17,192 nt of DNA, taken from positions 1 through 17,192 of the forward strand of contig VEQI01000026.1 of the NCBI GenBank assembly GCA_018883305.1. Reading direction: 5' to 3'. This document shows, piece after piece, positions 1-7,428 of the stretch. The position numbers and the translations under genes were made by a program. Positions within the stretch are counted from its first letter, which is position 1. Every line of letters begins with the position of its first letter. Under the pieces are notes generated by a model. It was given only the letters and a program-made list of their open reading frames with translations. It had not been told where the DNA came from and searched no databases. Source of the stretch: Limnohabitans sp. GTDB taxonomy: Bacteria > Pseudomonadota > Gammaproteobacteria > Burkholderiales > Burkholderiaceae_C.

Positions 1-474
1 GTCGAACAGGGATTGCTGGCGCTGCAATTGTTTGAGCGCCCATTGCACGTCGGCTTGCGCCCGCGCGGTGTCGGCCTGGGCTGCCCCGAATTCGGGCGAG
101 GCCAGTTCGGCCAGCGGAGTGCCTGCGGCCACCGATTGACCGACATCGGTCAGGATCCGGTTGACCCGACCGGCGAAGGCTGGGTAGATGCGCTGGGTTC
201 GGTTTTCATTCCAGACCAGACGCGCTGGCAGATCCACCACCAAATCTGTGGCTGATTGCGTTGCCTGCGTGCTCAGCAGGCTCAGTTGGGGATGGCCAGC
301 CGGGTAGCGCAGTTGTTCGCCTTGCAGGATGGGCAATTGCGCCACGGGTGCCGGTGGCGTGCTGGGTTGGCAGGCGCTCAGCAGGCTCAGCCCCAGAGAC
401 AGGCTCAGCCACAGGCCGATGTGGGTGGCGCGCGAACGCACAGCCATCGTGAGATGCGTGATAGGGGTCAACAT
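1..474 (-). CDS. RND efflux periplasmic adaptor (HlyD/CzcB-like lipoprotein), partial
   Basis: This is the membrane-fusion subunit that links an inner-membrane RND pump to an outer-membrane channel. The 158 visible codons hold the N-terminal part only; the gene continues past the left edge. The N terminus has a hydrophobic stretch ending in a lipobox (LLSAC, Cys at about residue 36), so the protein is probably a lipoprotein. The segment with FAGRV followed by DVGQSVAAGTPLAEL is the first half of the biotinyl-lipoyl-like domain, and an Ala/Gln-rich helix (the start of the alpha hairpin) follows. The start at 474 has no good ribosome site; a second in-frame ATG at 447 is possible and leaves the signal sequence intact. 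It lies 65 bases downstream of the channel gene on the same strand, so they are likely one operon, with the pump gene expected further left. The style fits heavy-metal efflux (Cus/Czc), but the substrate cannot be read from this fragment. Confidence 0.88.
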   Translation of the reverse strand, partial: MLTPITHLTMAVRSRATHIGLWLSLSLGLSLLSACQPSTPPAPVAQLPILQGEQLRYPAGHPQLSLLSTQATQSATDLVVDLPARLVWNENRTQRIYPAFAGRVNRILTDVGQSVAAGTPLAELASPEFGAAQADTARAQADVQWALKQLQRQQSLFD

Positions 475-539
475 GGTGAAGTGGTGAACGGCAGCCCTTT
501 TTTGGAGCGCTGACGCAGAGGTGGAGTGGAGATGTGCGC

Positions 540-1913
540 TCATGGGTTGACGCTGGTGGTGCGGATTTGCCAGGTGCCCTGCGCCTTGGCGAATTCCGCC
601 TGAGCGGCGATGGCTTCCAGGCGGGTGGCACGCAGCGTGCGGCGTGCGTCAAGCAAGTCGGTCAGCGTCAGCGCGCCTTGGGTGTAGGCCACCTCGGCTT
701 GCTGTGCCACGCGTTGGGCGCGCGGCAGGATGTCTCGCTCATAGGTTTGCAAACGATCGCGCGCCGCGTCCCAGGCTTGTAACAGGCCTTGCAGCTCGGC
801 GCGTGCGCCCAGGCGTGCCCGCTCTAGCAGGTCTTGTGATTGCCCTTGCAAGGCCGAGGCGCGACCAATCTCGCCCTCGTAGCGGTAGCCCCATTGCAGT
901 GGCATTTGCAAACGCAATTCCATCTGGCGGGTGACGGTGCCGGTGTCATTCGGGTAGTGGTCCACCGTGCCGCCCCAGGTGATGTCCGTGGTTTGCTGCG
1001 CACGTGCCAGTTGCAAGGCCGACTGGGTGGCTTGGGCGCGCTCACGTGCAGCGCGCACGTCGGGGCGTTGCTCGACCAGGTCGTCCAGACGGGCTTGAGC
1101 CTGCTCCACGGCTTCGGCCTGACCGGCGACGGCGGGCCATTCGGTGCGAGGGCGCCATTGAAGGGGCTGGCCGGGCCAGGCGATCAGGGGTGCCAAGGCG
1201 AGCGCTGCGCGCTGCCGATCCAGCTCGGCTTGACGCACATCGGCCTGCGCGCGGGCGGCCTCGATGTCGGTGCGTGCCGCATCTTGTGCCGAGACATCAC
1301 CGGCTTGCAAGCGCCGCTGGGCGGCCTGTGCCAAGGCATGAGCGCTGGCGGCAAGGCCTTGCATTTCTTCCAGTCGCAAGTGCATGGCCAGCCAGTCATA
1401 AAAGGCTTGCAGGGCCAGCACGCGCTGGGCCGTGATGGCATCCTGCCAATCGGCCTGGGCGGCTTGCGCGTTCTGGCGTGACGTCTGGGTGCGCAGCGAC
1501 CGTTTGTTGCCGCGTTCCCAGGTCCAGTCCAGGCCAACGCCCTTGTCGATGCGTTTTTGCTGCCACAGGGAGCCCGCCCCCAGTCCATGGTTCAAATCCA
1601 TCGAGCCGGCCTTGGCGGACAGCACGGGCAGGGGCGCGTGGTCAGCGGCCAGGATGTCGGCCTGAGCCGCTTCATAGTTGCGGCGGACGGCGGCCACATC
1701 CAGGTTTTGACCTGCGGCTTGCAACACCTGGTCGATGGACAGCAGATGGTTGTTGGTGGCCGTGGCCTTCTGTGGGGTGAGGGAAGTGTTTGTTGCAGGT
1801 GCCTGGGCCCAGGCACCCGTGGCCAGCCAGGTGGCGGCCAGCGCCCAGCCCAGGACTTGGCGTCCTGGCCTGTGTGAAGCCAAGCGAAAGCCCGGCAAGT
1901 GTCGTATGCTCAT
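540..1913 (-). CDS. TolC/CzcC-family outer-membrane efflux channel
   Basis: This is the outer-membrane channel of the RND efflux system, 457 aa from the chosen start. A cationic N terminus, a hydrophobic stretch and AWA before QAP form a Sec signal peptide at about residues 1-38, with no lipobox Cys. The mature part shows two similar halves of long Ala/Gln/Arg-rich helices, as in the OEP family. In the first half, LDWTWERGNKRSLRTQ resembles the CzcC-type strand and turn around GGKR. The second half ends with the typical YTQGALTLTDLLDARRTLRATR segment. The reading frame stays open up to 2087, but that would overlap the response regulator, so the start at 1913 is preferred: it gives a complete signal peptide, although the GGAG before it is very close. 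It is the first gene of the leftward efflux operon and diverges from the two-component operon. Metal efflux is inferred from family resemblance. Confidence 0.88.
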   Translation of the reverse strand: MSIRHLPGFRLASHRPGRQVLGWALAATWLATGAWAQAPATNTSLTPQKATATNNHLLSIDQVLQAAGQNLDVAAVRRNYEAAQADILAADHAPLPVLSAKAGSMDLNHGLGAGSLWQQKRIDKGVGLDWTWERGNKRSLRTQTSRQNAQAAQADWQDAITAQRVLALQAFYDWLAMHLRLEEMQGLAASAHALAQAAQRRLQAGDVSAQDAARTDIEAARAQADVRQAELDRQRAALALAPLIAWPGQPLQWRPRTEWPAVAGQAEAVEQAQARLDDLVEQRPDVRAARERAQATQSALQLARAQQTTDITWGGTVDHYPNDTGTVTRQMELRLQMPLQWGYRYEGEIGRASALQGQSQDLLERARLGARAELQGLLQAWDAARDRLQTYERDILPRAQRVAQQAEVAYTQGALTLTDLLDARRTLRATRLEAIAAQAEFAKAQGTWQIRTTSVNP

Positions 1914-1936
1914 ACTCCGTTTATCGCCGCGCGGGG

Positions 1937-1953
1937 CTGACCACGACCTGACC
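1937..1953. promoter_or_regulatory. Direct repeat in the divergent efflux / two-component intergenic region (candidate response-regulator site)
   Basis: CTGACC occurs at 1937-1942 and again at 1948-1953, 11 bp apart, in the 79-bp gap between the outer-membrane channel gene and the response regulator gene. OmpR-family regulators usually bind tandem direct half-sites about one helical turn apart, so this is a reasonable autoregulatory and efflux operator. With only six identical bases per arm it could be chance. I could not place convincing -10 and -35 boxes in the gap. Confidence 0.3.
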
Positions 1954-1992
1954 TGCCTGCGTTTTTCCGTCATCTTGGCGCCTGTGCTTTCC

Positions 1993-2685
1993 ATGCGTAT
2001 CCTGGTTGTAGAAGACGACGCCGTCTTGCTGGCGGTGGTCACAAGAAGCCTGGGCGAGGCCGGGCATCGCGTGGACGGTGCGTGCAACCTGGAGCAGGCA
2101 CGACACTTTGTGCGCGTGCAGCCCTATGACGCCATCTTGCTGGATTTGAACCTGCCGCTGTCGGGTTCGCCCCGCTCGGGCATGGGCAGTGGTCTCACCT
2201 GGCTGCGCGAGTTGCGGGCCCAGGGTGTGAGAACGCCGGTGATGGTGTTGACGGCTCGTAACCGCACCGATGAACGCATTGCCGGGCTAGACGCCGGTGC
2301 CGATGATTACGCGGGCAAGCCCTTTGAATTGGCCGAAGTGGAAGCCCGCTTGCGCGCCTTGGTACGACGCAGTCAGAACGCCGAGGACGTGGTGCGTGTG
2401 GGTGCCCTGTGCCTGCATCGTCACCTGAACCGGGTCGAGTTAGACGGTGCGGAGCTGGTCCTGCCAGCGCGTGAGTTTGAAGTTTTGTGCGAGCTTCTGT
2501 CACCGCCAGGGAAGGTTGTTAGCAAGCGCATACTGTCTGAAAAACTCTCTACTTTCGAAGAAGCCTTGGGTGATAACGCCTTGGAGGCCTTTATTTCGCG
2601 CTTGCGCAAGAAGCTGCAAGGCAGCGGTGTGACGATCCGAACTCTGCGCGGTTTGGGCTATTTGTTGGAGGACCTGCCGGTATGA
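1993..2685 (+). CDS. OmpR-family response regulator (two-component system)
   Basis: This is a DNA-binding response regulator of 230 aa. The receiver domain (about residues 1-128) begins MRILVVEDD with the acidic pair D8/D9. It has the phosphoacceptor D51 in LLDLNLP, the switch Thr T87 in VLTAR, and K109 in GKPF. The C-terminal winged helix (about 140-228) ends with the usual LRGLGYLLE. The start at 1993 is set by homology; the frame is open further upstream, but the receiver begins here, and no strong ribosome site is visible. Compared with QseB (from memory), the loop after P55 carries about 8 extra residues rich in Gly and Ser (about residues 56-67). It overlaps the sensor kinase gene by 4 bases (ATGA) and diverges from the efflux genes, which it probably controls together with its own operon. 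Confidence 0.93.
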   Translation: MRILVVEDDAVLLAVVTRSLGEAGHRVDGACNLEQARHFVRVQPYDAILLDLNLPLSGSPRSGMGSGLTWLRELRAQGVRTPVMVLTARNRTDERIAGLDAGADDYAGKPFELAEVEARLRALVRRSQNAEDVVRVGALCLHRHLNRVELDGAELVLPAREFEVLCELLSPPGKVVSKRILSEKLSTFEEALGDNALEAFISRLRKKLQGSGVTIRTLRGLGYLLEDLPV

Positions 2686-4121
2686 AGGCGCCACACACGC
2701 ACCCCTTGTTGAGCAATCGCCTGCTACGCCATGTGTTGCTGCCCTTGGCGCTGACCTGGTTGCTGGGAACGGGCATTGCCGTCGCGGTGGCGGGCTACTT
2801 CACGCAGCAGGCGTATGACCGGGCGTTGGCGGATGATGCCTATCTGGTGGCCAGCCATGTCAAGCTGTCCCCCCATGGCGGGCTGGAGTTCAACCTCAAT
2901 GCCAAGGAGTTGACTGCCGTCTTGTTCGATCAGAGCGAGCTGATCTTGTTTGCTGTCTTGCAGGCGGACGGTTCCTTGTTGGCGGGGCACCCGGGGCTGG
3001 CGCCGGCGCGGGAATTGGCGTCCAAAGGGCCGGTGTATGACGAGCTGGTCTATCAAAACCGACGCCTGCGCAGTGTCACGCTGAATTTCGAACAACCGCA
3101 GCCATACACGGTGGTGCTGGCCCAAACCACCAGCAACCGTGAGCGTGTGGTGCAACAACTGGTGCTGTTTTCTATCGTGCCGCAGCTCTTGTTGCTGGCC
3201 TTGCTGGCGGTGGCGCTTCGACGCGCCATCCAGTCGGATGTGCAACCCATCTCGGCACTGGAACAGGCATTGTCGCAACGGGATGCCAGTGACTTGACGC
3301 CGGTGCATGTGTCCAGCCGCACCCGTGACATCCAGCATCTGGGTCGCGCGGTGAATGAGTTATTCGAGCGGATTGCGCAGAGCATTCGTGCACAACGCGA
3401 GTTCTCCGGCAATGTGGCGCACGAGTTGCGCACCCCTTTGGCCGGTATTCGTGCGCAGGCGGAATACGGCCTGGCACACGAGGATCCCCAGGTATGGCGA
3501 GAGCAGTTGAAAGGGATTGCGCACAGCCAAGAGCGCGCCAGTCGGCTCATTGACCAGCTCCTGGCGTTGGCCTTGGCCGACGAGGCCAAGCAAAGCTTGG
3601 CCTTGCAGCGGGTCAATTTGTCCCAAGTGGTGCAAGACAGTGTGCTGCGGTACTTGCAGCGTGCTGACGGCTTGCAGGTGGACCTGGGCGCCCAGGGCGT
3701 GGACATGCCGGTCTGGGTGATGGGGCAGCAGGCTTTGATCGAAGGCGTCTTGAACAACTTGCTGGACAATGCGCTTCGCTATGGGCGGTCGCTTGGCGAG
3801 AGCCCCAGTCGCCTGACAGTGGCGTTGGAGGTGCTGGGCACGGGATCGCTGGCGCCTGTGCGGCTGACCGTCACGGACAACGGACCAGGCATTTCTCCTG
3901 CGCAGCAACAACATGTGATGCAGCGTTGGTCACGTGGTTCCGCGGGTGAGGCCTTGCGCGAAGGCTCGGGTTTGGGGTTGGCGATTGTGGCCGAGTACGC
4001 CCGCTTGCTCAACGCCGGCTTGTGGCTGGGCACGGCGCCTGATGGGCAAGGCTTGCAAGTGGCCCTGTTGTTTGAAACGCCCGGACCCGCCCCCGAGACG
4101 TCGCAGGCTGCGCACGCATGA
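2682..4121 (+). CDS. Sensor histidine kinase (TctE/QseC-like, 2CSK_N-type sensor)
   Basis: This is an inner-membrane histidine kinase of 479 aa, the partner of the regulator just upstream. There is a first membrane segment at about residues 17-40 and a periplasmic domain of about 120 residues, which begins RALADDAYLVASHV and resembles the 2CSK_N domain of TctE/QseC-type kinases. A second membrane segment lies at about 163-182, followed by a HAMP-like linker. The dimerisation H box is VAHELRTPL with H247. The ATPase domain has the N box NLLDNALRYG (N363), the G1 box DNGPGIS (D399) and the G2 box GSGLGLAIV (from G428). A good GGAGG (2667-2671) precedes the start, and the gene overlaps both neighbours by ATGA, which suggests translational coupling. 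The sensor domain resembles those of organic-acid and quorum-type sensors rather than the classic CusS/CzcS metal sensors, so the signal is not certain. Confidence 0.93.
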   Translation: MKAPHTHPLLSNRLLRHVLLPLALTWLLGTGIAVAVAGYFTQQAYDRALADDAYLVASHVKLSPHGGLEFNLNAKELTAVLFDQSELILFAVLQADGSLLAGHPGLAPARELASKGPVYDELVYQNRRLRSVTLNFEQPQPYTVVLAQTTSNRERVVQQLVLFSIVPQLLLLALLAVALRRAIQSDVQPISALEQALSQRDASDLTPVHVSSRTRDIQHLGRAVNELFERIAQSIRAQREFSGNVAHELRTPLAGIRAQAEYGLAHEDPQVWREQLKGIAHSQERASRLIDQLLALALADEAKQSLALQRVNLSQVVQDSVLRYLQRADGLQVDLGAQGVDMPVWVMGQQALIEGVLNNLLDNALRYGRSLGESPSRLTVALEVLGTGSLAPVRLTVTDNGPGISPAQQQHVMQRWSRGSAGEALREGSGLGLAIVAEYARLLNAGLWLGTAPDGQGLQVALLFETPGPAPETSQAAHA

Positions 4122-5335
4122 GTCGCCCCCACACGCCGGGGTCGCGATTGTGGGGGCAGGCCTTGATCCTCTCGCTCGGGGCGGCGGTGTCCTTGGGGGT
4201 GACCCGGTTTGCCTATGGCCTGTTGTTGCCACCCATGCGCGAGTCGCTCGAATGGAGCTACACCCTGGCTGGCGCCATGAACACGGCCAACGCTGCGGGG
4301 TACTTGCTGGGCGCGTTGCTGATGCCGCGGTTGCTGCGACGCTGGCCACCGGGTGCGGTCCTGCGGATGGGGATGGCATTGGCCGCCCTGTTCATGGCAC
4401 TCAGCGGTTTTGTGACGGACGCGGGGATGCTGATGGTGCAACGCCTGCTGGCGGGCTGGGCCAGTGCATTGGTGTTTGTCACCGGGGGCTTGTTGGCGGC
4501 CAGGTTGGCTCAGCAGCGGCCGCAGCAAGGGGGCTGGTTGATCGGGCTGTATTACGGTGGTACGGGTTGGGGCATTGTGGTGTCCACCTGGGTGGTGCCC
4601 TGGGTGTTGACCGTGCCGCACGATTGGCCTCGGGCCTGGTGGGTGTTGGCGTGCACGTGTGCCCTGGCGCTGATGGCCCTATGGCGCACGGTGGGACAGT
4701 TGGATCAACAGCAGGGACAGGCGGCCGTGACTCGATCGGAGGGAGCGATTCGATTCGAGCTGTCGCAGTGGCTGTTTGGTTTGGCGGGCTATGCCTGCTT
4801 TGGCATGGGGTATATCGGTTACATGACCTTCGTGATTGCTTTGCTGCGGGCGCAAGGGGCCTCTGGATCGAGCATCACCGTGTTCTATTCGGCGTTGGGC
4901 CTGGCCGTGGTGCTGTCGGCGCGTCTGTGGGCCCGTTTGCTGGACCACTTCAAAGGCGGGCAGGCCCTGGCCATTCTTAACGCCTTGCTGGCGCTGGCCA
5001 CGGTGGTGCCGGCGCTGGCTGCGCCCGCCTGGGCCTTGGGGTTGTCGGGCTTGTTGTTCGGTGCGGTGTTTCTGTCGGTGGTGGCTTCGACCACGGCCAT
5101 GGTGCGGCATAACCTGCCCGCCGATGAGTGGGCGCGGGGCATCAGCGCCTTCACCATTGTGTTCGCCGTCGGTCAGATCATTGGCCCCACGCTGGTGGGG
5201 TGGGTGGCAGATGGCCCGGGCGGTTTGACCCGTGGGCTGGCTTGCTCGGCGGCGGTCTTGTTGCTGGGGGCGGTGCTGGCCTGGCGACAACGCCCGCTGG
5301 CCCATCCGGCAGCAGGGAAGCAAGGGGTGGATTAA
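4118..5335 (+). CDS. MFS transporter of the YbfB/YjiJ family
   Basis: This is an integral membrane transporter of 405 aa with about twelve hydrophobic segments in two halves separated by a polar loop at about residues 193-210. The N-terminal segment (LSLGAAVSLGVTRFAYGLLL, then PPMRESLEWSYTLAGAMNTANAAGYLLGALL) matches the YbfB/YjiJ group of the major facilitator superfamily, whose substrates are mostly unknown. The start overlaps the sensor kinase stop by ATGA. The terminator at 5351-5376 follows the stop codon, so it is the last gene of the regulator-kinase-transporter operon. Position suggests that it is produced under the same signal as the two-component system and may move a compound related to that signal, but this is inference. 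No frame disruption is visible. Confidence 0.9.
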   Translation: MSRPHTPGSRLWGQALILSLGAAVSLGVTRFAYGLLLPPMRESLEWSYTLAGAMNTANAAGYLLGALLMPRLLRRWPPGAVLRMGMALAALFMALSGFVTDAGMLMVQRLLAGWASALVFVTGGLLAARLAQQRPQQGGWLIGLYYGGTGWGIVVSTWVVPWVLTVPHDWPRAWWVLACTCALALMALWRTVGQLDQQQGQAAVTRSEGAIRFELSQWLFGLAGYACFGMGYIGYMTFVIALLRAQGASGSSITVFYSALGLAVVLSARLWARLLDHFKGGQALAILNALLALATVVPALAAPAWALGLSGLLFGAVFLSVVASTTAMVRHNLPADEWARGISAFTIVFAVGQIIGPTLVGWVADGPGGLTRGLACSAAVLLLGAVLAWRQRPLAHPAAGKQGVD

Positions 5336-5350
5336 AATGAAGTTTCCTTC

Positions 5351-5376
5351 GCAAGGCCGCGTCCCGCCTTGCTTTT
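5351..5376 (+). terminator. Intrinsic terminator after the MFS gene
   Basis: GCAAGGC (5351-5357) pairs perfectly with GCCTTGC (5366-5372) across an 8-base loop and is followed directly by TTTT (5373-5376). It starts 15 bases after the MFS stop codon. It should end the two-component/MFS transcript and insulate mnmG, whose promoter would then lie within 5377-5469. A TTGACG (5394-5399) there could be a -35 box, but I see no good -10 partner. Confidence 0.75.
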
Positions 5377-5469
5377 AAGCCAATGACGTGTGGTTGACGG
5401 GCTCCTGACCGGTGCTGCGCGCCATGCGTATGGCCCCTCCCCTGCCCGTTTAGAACCTGAAAGCCGCTC

Positions 5470-7428
5470 ATGTGGTATCCACAACAGTTTGACGTCATCG
5501 TGATTGGTGGTGGCCACGCCGGAACGGAGGCCGCTTTGGCGGCAGCTCGGATGGGTTGCCAGACATTGCTGCTGACGCACAACATCGAGACCCTGGGGCA
5601 GATGAGTTGCAACCCCTCCATTGGGGGCATTGGCAAGGGGCACCTTGTGAAGGAGGTGGACGCGCTGGGCGGTGCGATGGCCTTGGCCACGGACGAGTCA
5701 GGAATTCAGTTTCGCATTCTCAACAGCTCCAAGGGGCCTGCGGTGCGAGCCACTCGAGCGCAGGCAGATCGCATTCGTTACAAGGCGGCTATCCGGCATC
5801 GGCTGGAGAACCAACCCCATCTGTGTCTGTTTCAACAGGCAGTGGATGACTTGGTCGTGGAGGGGGATCGGGTGGTGGGTGCCGTCACACAAGCGGGCAT
5901 CCGCTTCCGTGGTCGCGCGGTGGTGCTGACCGCCGGTACGTTCCTGGATGGCAAGATCCATGTGGGATTGGACAACTATGCTGGCGGCCGTGCAGGTGAT
6001 CCGCCTGCGGTCAGCTTGAGTGCGCGGCTCAAAGAATTGAAGCTGCCGCAAGGCCGCCTCAAAACCGGCACGCCGCCGCGACTGGATGGGCGCACCATTG
6101 ATTTCTCGCGTTGTACAGAACAACCTGGGGACGGCATGCCCGGCGGTTTGCCTGGCCCGGTGCCGGTTTTCAGCTTTCTGGGACGTGCTGAGATGCATCC
6201 GCGTCAAGTGCCGTGCTGGATCACCCACACCAACGAGCAAACCCACGACATCATTCGTTCCGGCTTTGACCGAAGCCCCATGTTCACCGGCAAGATCGAG
6301 GGCGTGGGCCCGCGCTATTGCCCCAGCGTGGAAGACAAGATCAACCGCTTTGCCGACAAGGACAGCCATCAGATCTTCCTGGAGCCAGAGGGTTTGGATA
6401 CCCATGAAATCTATCCCAACGGCATCAGCACCAGCTTGCCGTTTGACATTCAGTACGCGTTGGTGCGCTCCATGCCCGGGCTGGAGAATGCCAACATCCT
6501 GCGCCCTGGCTACGCCATCGAGTACGACTACTTTGACCCGCGTGGCTTGACGGCCTCATTTGAAACCCGTGCCATTCGCGGTTTGTTTTTCGCCGGACAG
6601 ATCAATGGCACCACGGGGTATGAAGAAGCGGCGGCTCAGGGCCTGTTTGCCGGCATCAACGCGGCCTTGCTCTGTCGTGAGCAGCAGCCCTGGGTGCCTG
6701 CACGCGACCAGGCGTATCTGGGCGTGATGGTCGATGACCTGGTGACCAAAGGTGTCACTGAACCCTACCGCATGTTCACCAGCCGCGCCGAGTTCCGCCT
6801 GCAACTGCGCGAAGACAATGCCGACATGCGCCTGACCGAGACGGGCCGCCAAATGGGCCTGGTGGACGACGTTCGCTGGGAGGCGTTCTGCCGCAAACGC
6901 GATGCTGTTTCACGTGAAACAGAGCGTCTGCGCTCGATCTGGGTTAACCCAAACAACCTGCCCGTGGTAGACGCGGAGCGGGTTCTGGGCAAAGGCATTG
7001 AGCGTGAGTACAACCTCGCGGATTTGTTGCGGCGCCCTGGCGTCACCCATGCGGGGTTGATGAGCCTGTCCGGCGGCCGCTACGCCAACCCGGAGCTGGA
7101 GAGCTTGGACGCTGTTTCACGTGAAACCGTGATCGAGCAGGTGGAGATTGCGGCCAAGTATGCAGGCTACATTGACCGTCAGCGCGACGAGGTGCAGCGT
7201 GCGGCGTACTTCGAAAACCTCCAGTTGCCGGAGGAGCTCGATTACATGCAAATTCCCGCGTTGAGTATCGAGGTGCGTCAAAAGCTGCATCGTCATCGCC
7301 CGCAGACCTTGGGTCAGGCCTCCAGGATCTCGGGCATCACCCCGGCGGCAATTTCCCTGTTGCTGATCCATCTGCGCCGTGCCCGCTACAAGGGGTTTGT
7401 GCCGGAAGGCGAGAAGGTGCAGGCCTGA
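5470..7428 (+). CDS. mnmG: tRNA uridine-5-carboxymethylaminomethyl modification enzyme MnmG (GidA)
   Basis: This is the FAD-dependent subunit which, with MnmE, installs the carboxymethylaminomethyl group on wobble uridine 34 of certain tRNAs in the cytoplasm. The protein has 652 aa, slightly longer than the roughly 630 usual in enterobacteria. Visible motifs in order are the FAD dinucleotide site GGGHAGTE (from residue 13), CNPSIGGIGKGHLVKEVDALGG, LTAGTFLDGKIHVG, KTGTPPRLD, YCPSVEDK, INGTTGYEEAAAQGL and FTSRAEFRLQLREDNADMRL, all typical. The start at 5470 gives the expected YPQxFDVIVIGGG beginning. The stop TGA shares one base with the rsmG start. Two parS sites lie in the C-terminal third; both encode AVSRET (residues 479-484 and 548-553) and use TCA and ACA/ACC in a GC-rich gene. 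Confidence 0.97.
   Translation: MWYPQQFDVIVIGGGHAGTEAALAAARMGCQTLLLTHNIETLGQMSCNPSIGGIGKGHLVKEVDALGGAMALATDESGIQFRILNSSKGPAVRATRAQADRIRYKAAIRHRLENQPHLCLFQQAVDDLVVEGDRVVGAVTQAGIRFRGRAVVLTAGTFLDGKIHVGLDNYAGGRAGDPPAVSLSARLKELKLPQGRLKTGTPPRLDGRTIDFSRCTEQPGDGMPGGLPGPVPVFSFLGRAEMHPRQVPCWITHTNEQTHDIIRSGFDRSPMFTGKIEGVGPRYCPSVEDKINRFADKDSHQIFLEPEGLDTHEIYPNGISTSLPFDIQYALVRSMPGLENANILRPGYAIEYDYFDPRGLTASFETRAIRGLFFAGQINGTTGYEEAAAQGLFAGINAALLCREQQPWVPARDQAYLGVMVDDLVTKGVTEPYRMFTSRAEFRLQLREDNADMRLTETGRQMGLVDDVRWEAFCRKRDAVSRETERLRSIWVNPNNLPVVDAERVLGKGIEREYNLADLLRRPGVTHAGLMSLSGGRYANPELESLDAVSRETVIEQVEIAAKYAGYIDRQRDEVQRAAYFENLQLPEELDYMQIPALSIEVRQKLHRHRPQTLGQASRISGITPAAISLLLIHLRRARYKGFVPEGEKVQA
6905..6922. other. 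parS: parS site 1 (ParB binding site) inside mnmG
   Basis: CTGTTTCACGTGAAACAG is a perfect 18-bp palindrome. Its 16-bp core (6906-6921) is identical to the well-known chromosomal parS sequence bound by ParB. The cognate parA and parB genes lie 2-4 kb downstream. It is read as part of the mnmG codons for AVSRET. Confidence 0.93.
7113..7128. other. parS: parS site 2 (ParB binding site) inside mnmG
   Basis: TGTTTCACGTGAAACC contains the perfect 14-bp palindrome GTTTCACGTGAAAC (7114-7127); only the outermost base departs from canonical parS. It lies 207 bp from site 1, is in the same reading frame and encodes the same peptide AVSRET. Confidence 0.92.

Noticed and set aside
3931..3936. Other CACGTG hexamers (3931, 1001, 1043, 4654, 12702, 13819), considered as further parS sites
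   Set aside because: Their flanks do not carry the GTT and AAC arms required for parS.
3934..4980. Open frame of 348 codons on the plus strand overlapping the kinase and MFS genes
   Set aside because: The product is a Gly/Val/Arg-rich translation in another frame of the MFS gene, while the real frame shows clear membrane segments and family motifs.
5338..5379. A 13-codon open frame (MKFPSQGRVPPCF) after the MFS gene, considered as a leader peptide
   Set aside because: It coincides with the terminator hairpin, has no run of regulatory codons, and no downstream alternative hairpin is evident.
5471..5483. TGTGGTATCCACA at the mnmG start, containing an 8-of-9 match to a DnaA box
   Set aside because: One near match is expected by chance in a window of this size, the bases encode the conserved YPQ start of MnmG, and no cluster of boxes or AT-rich unwinding region accompanies it.
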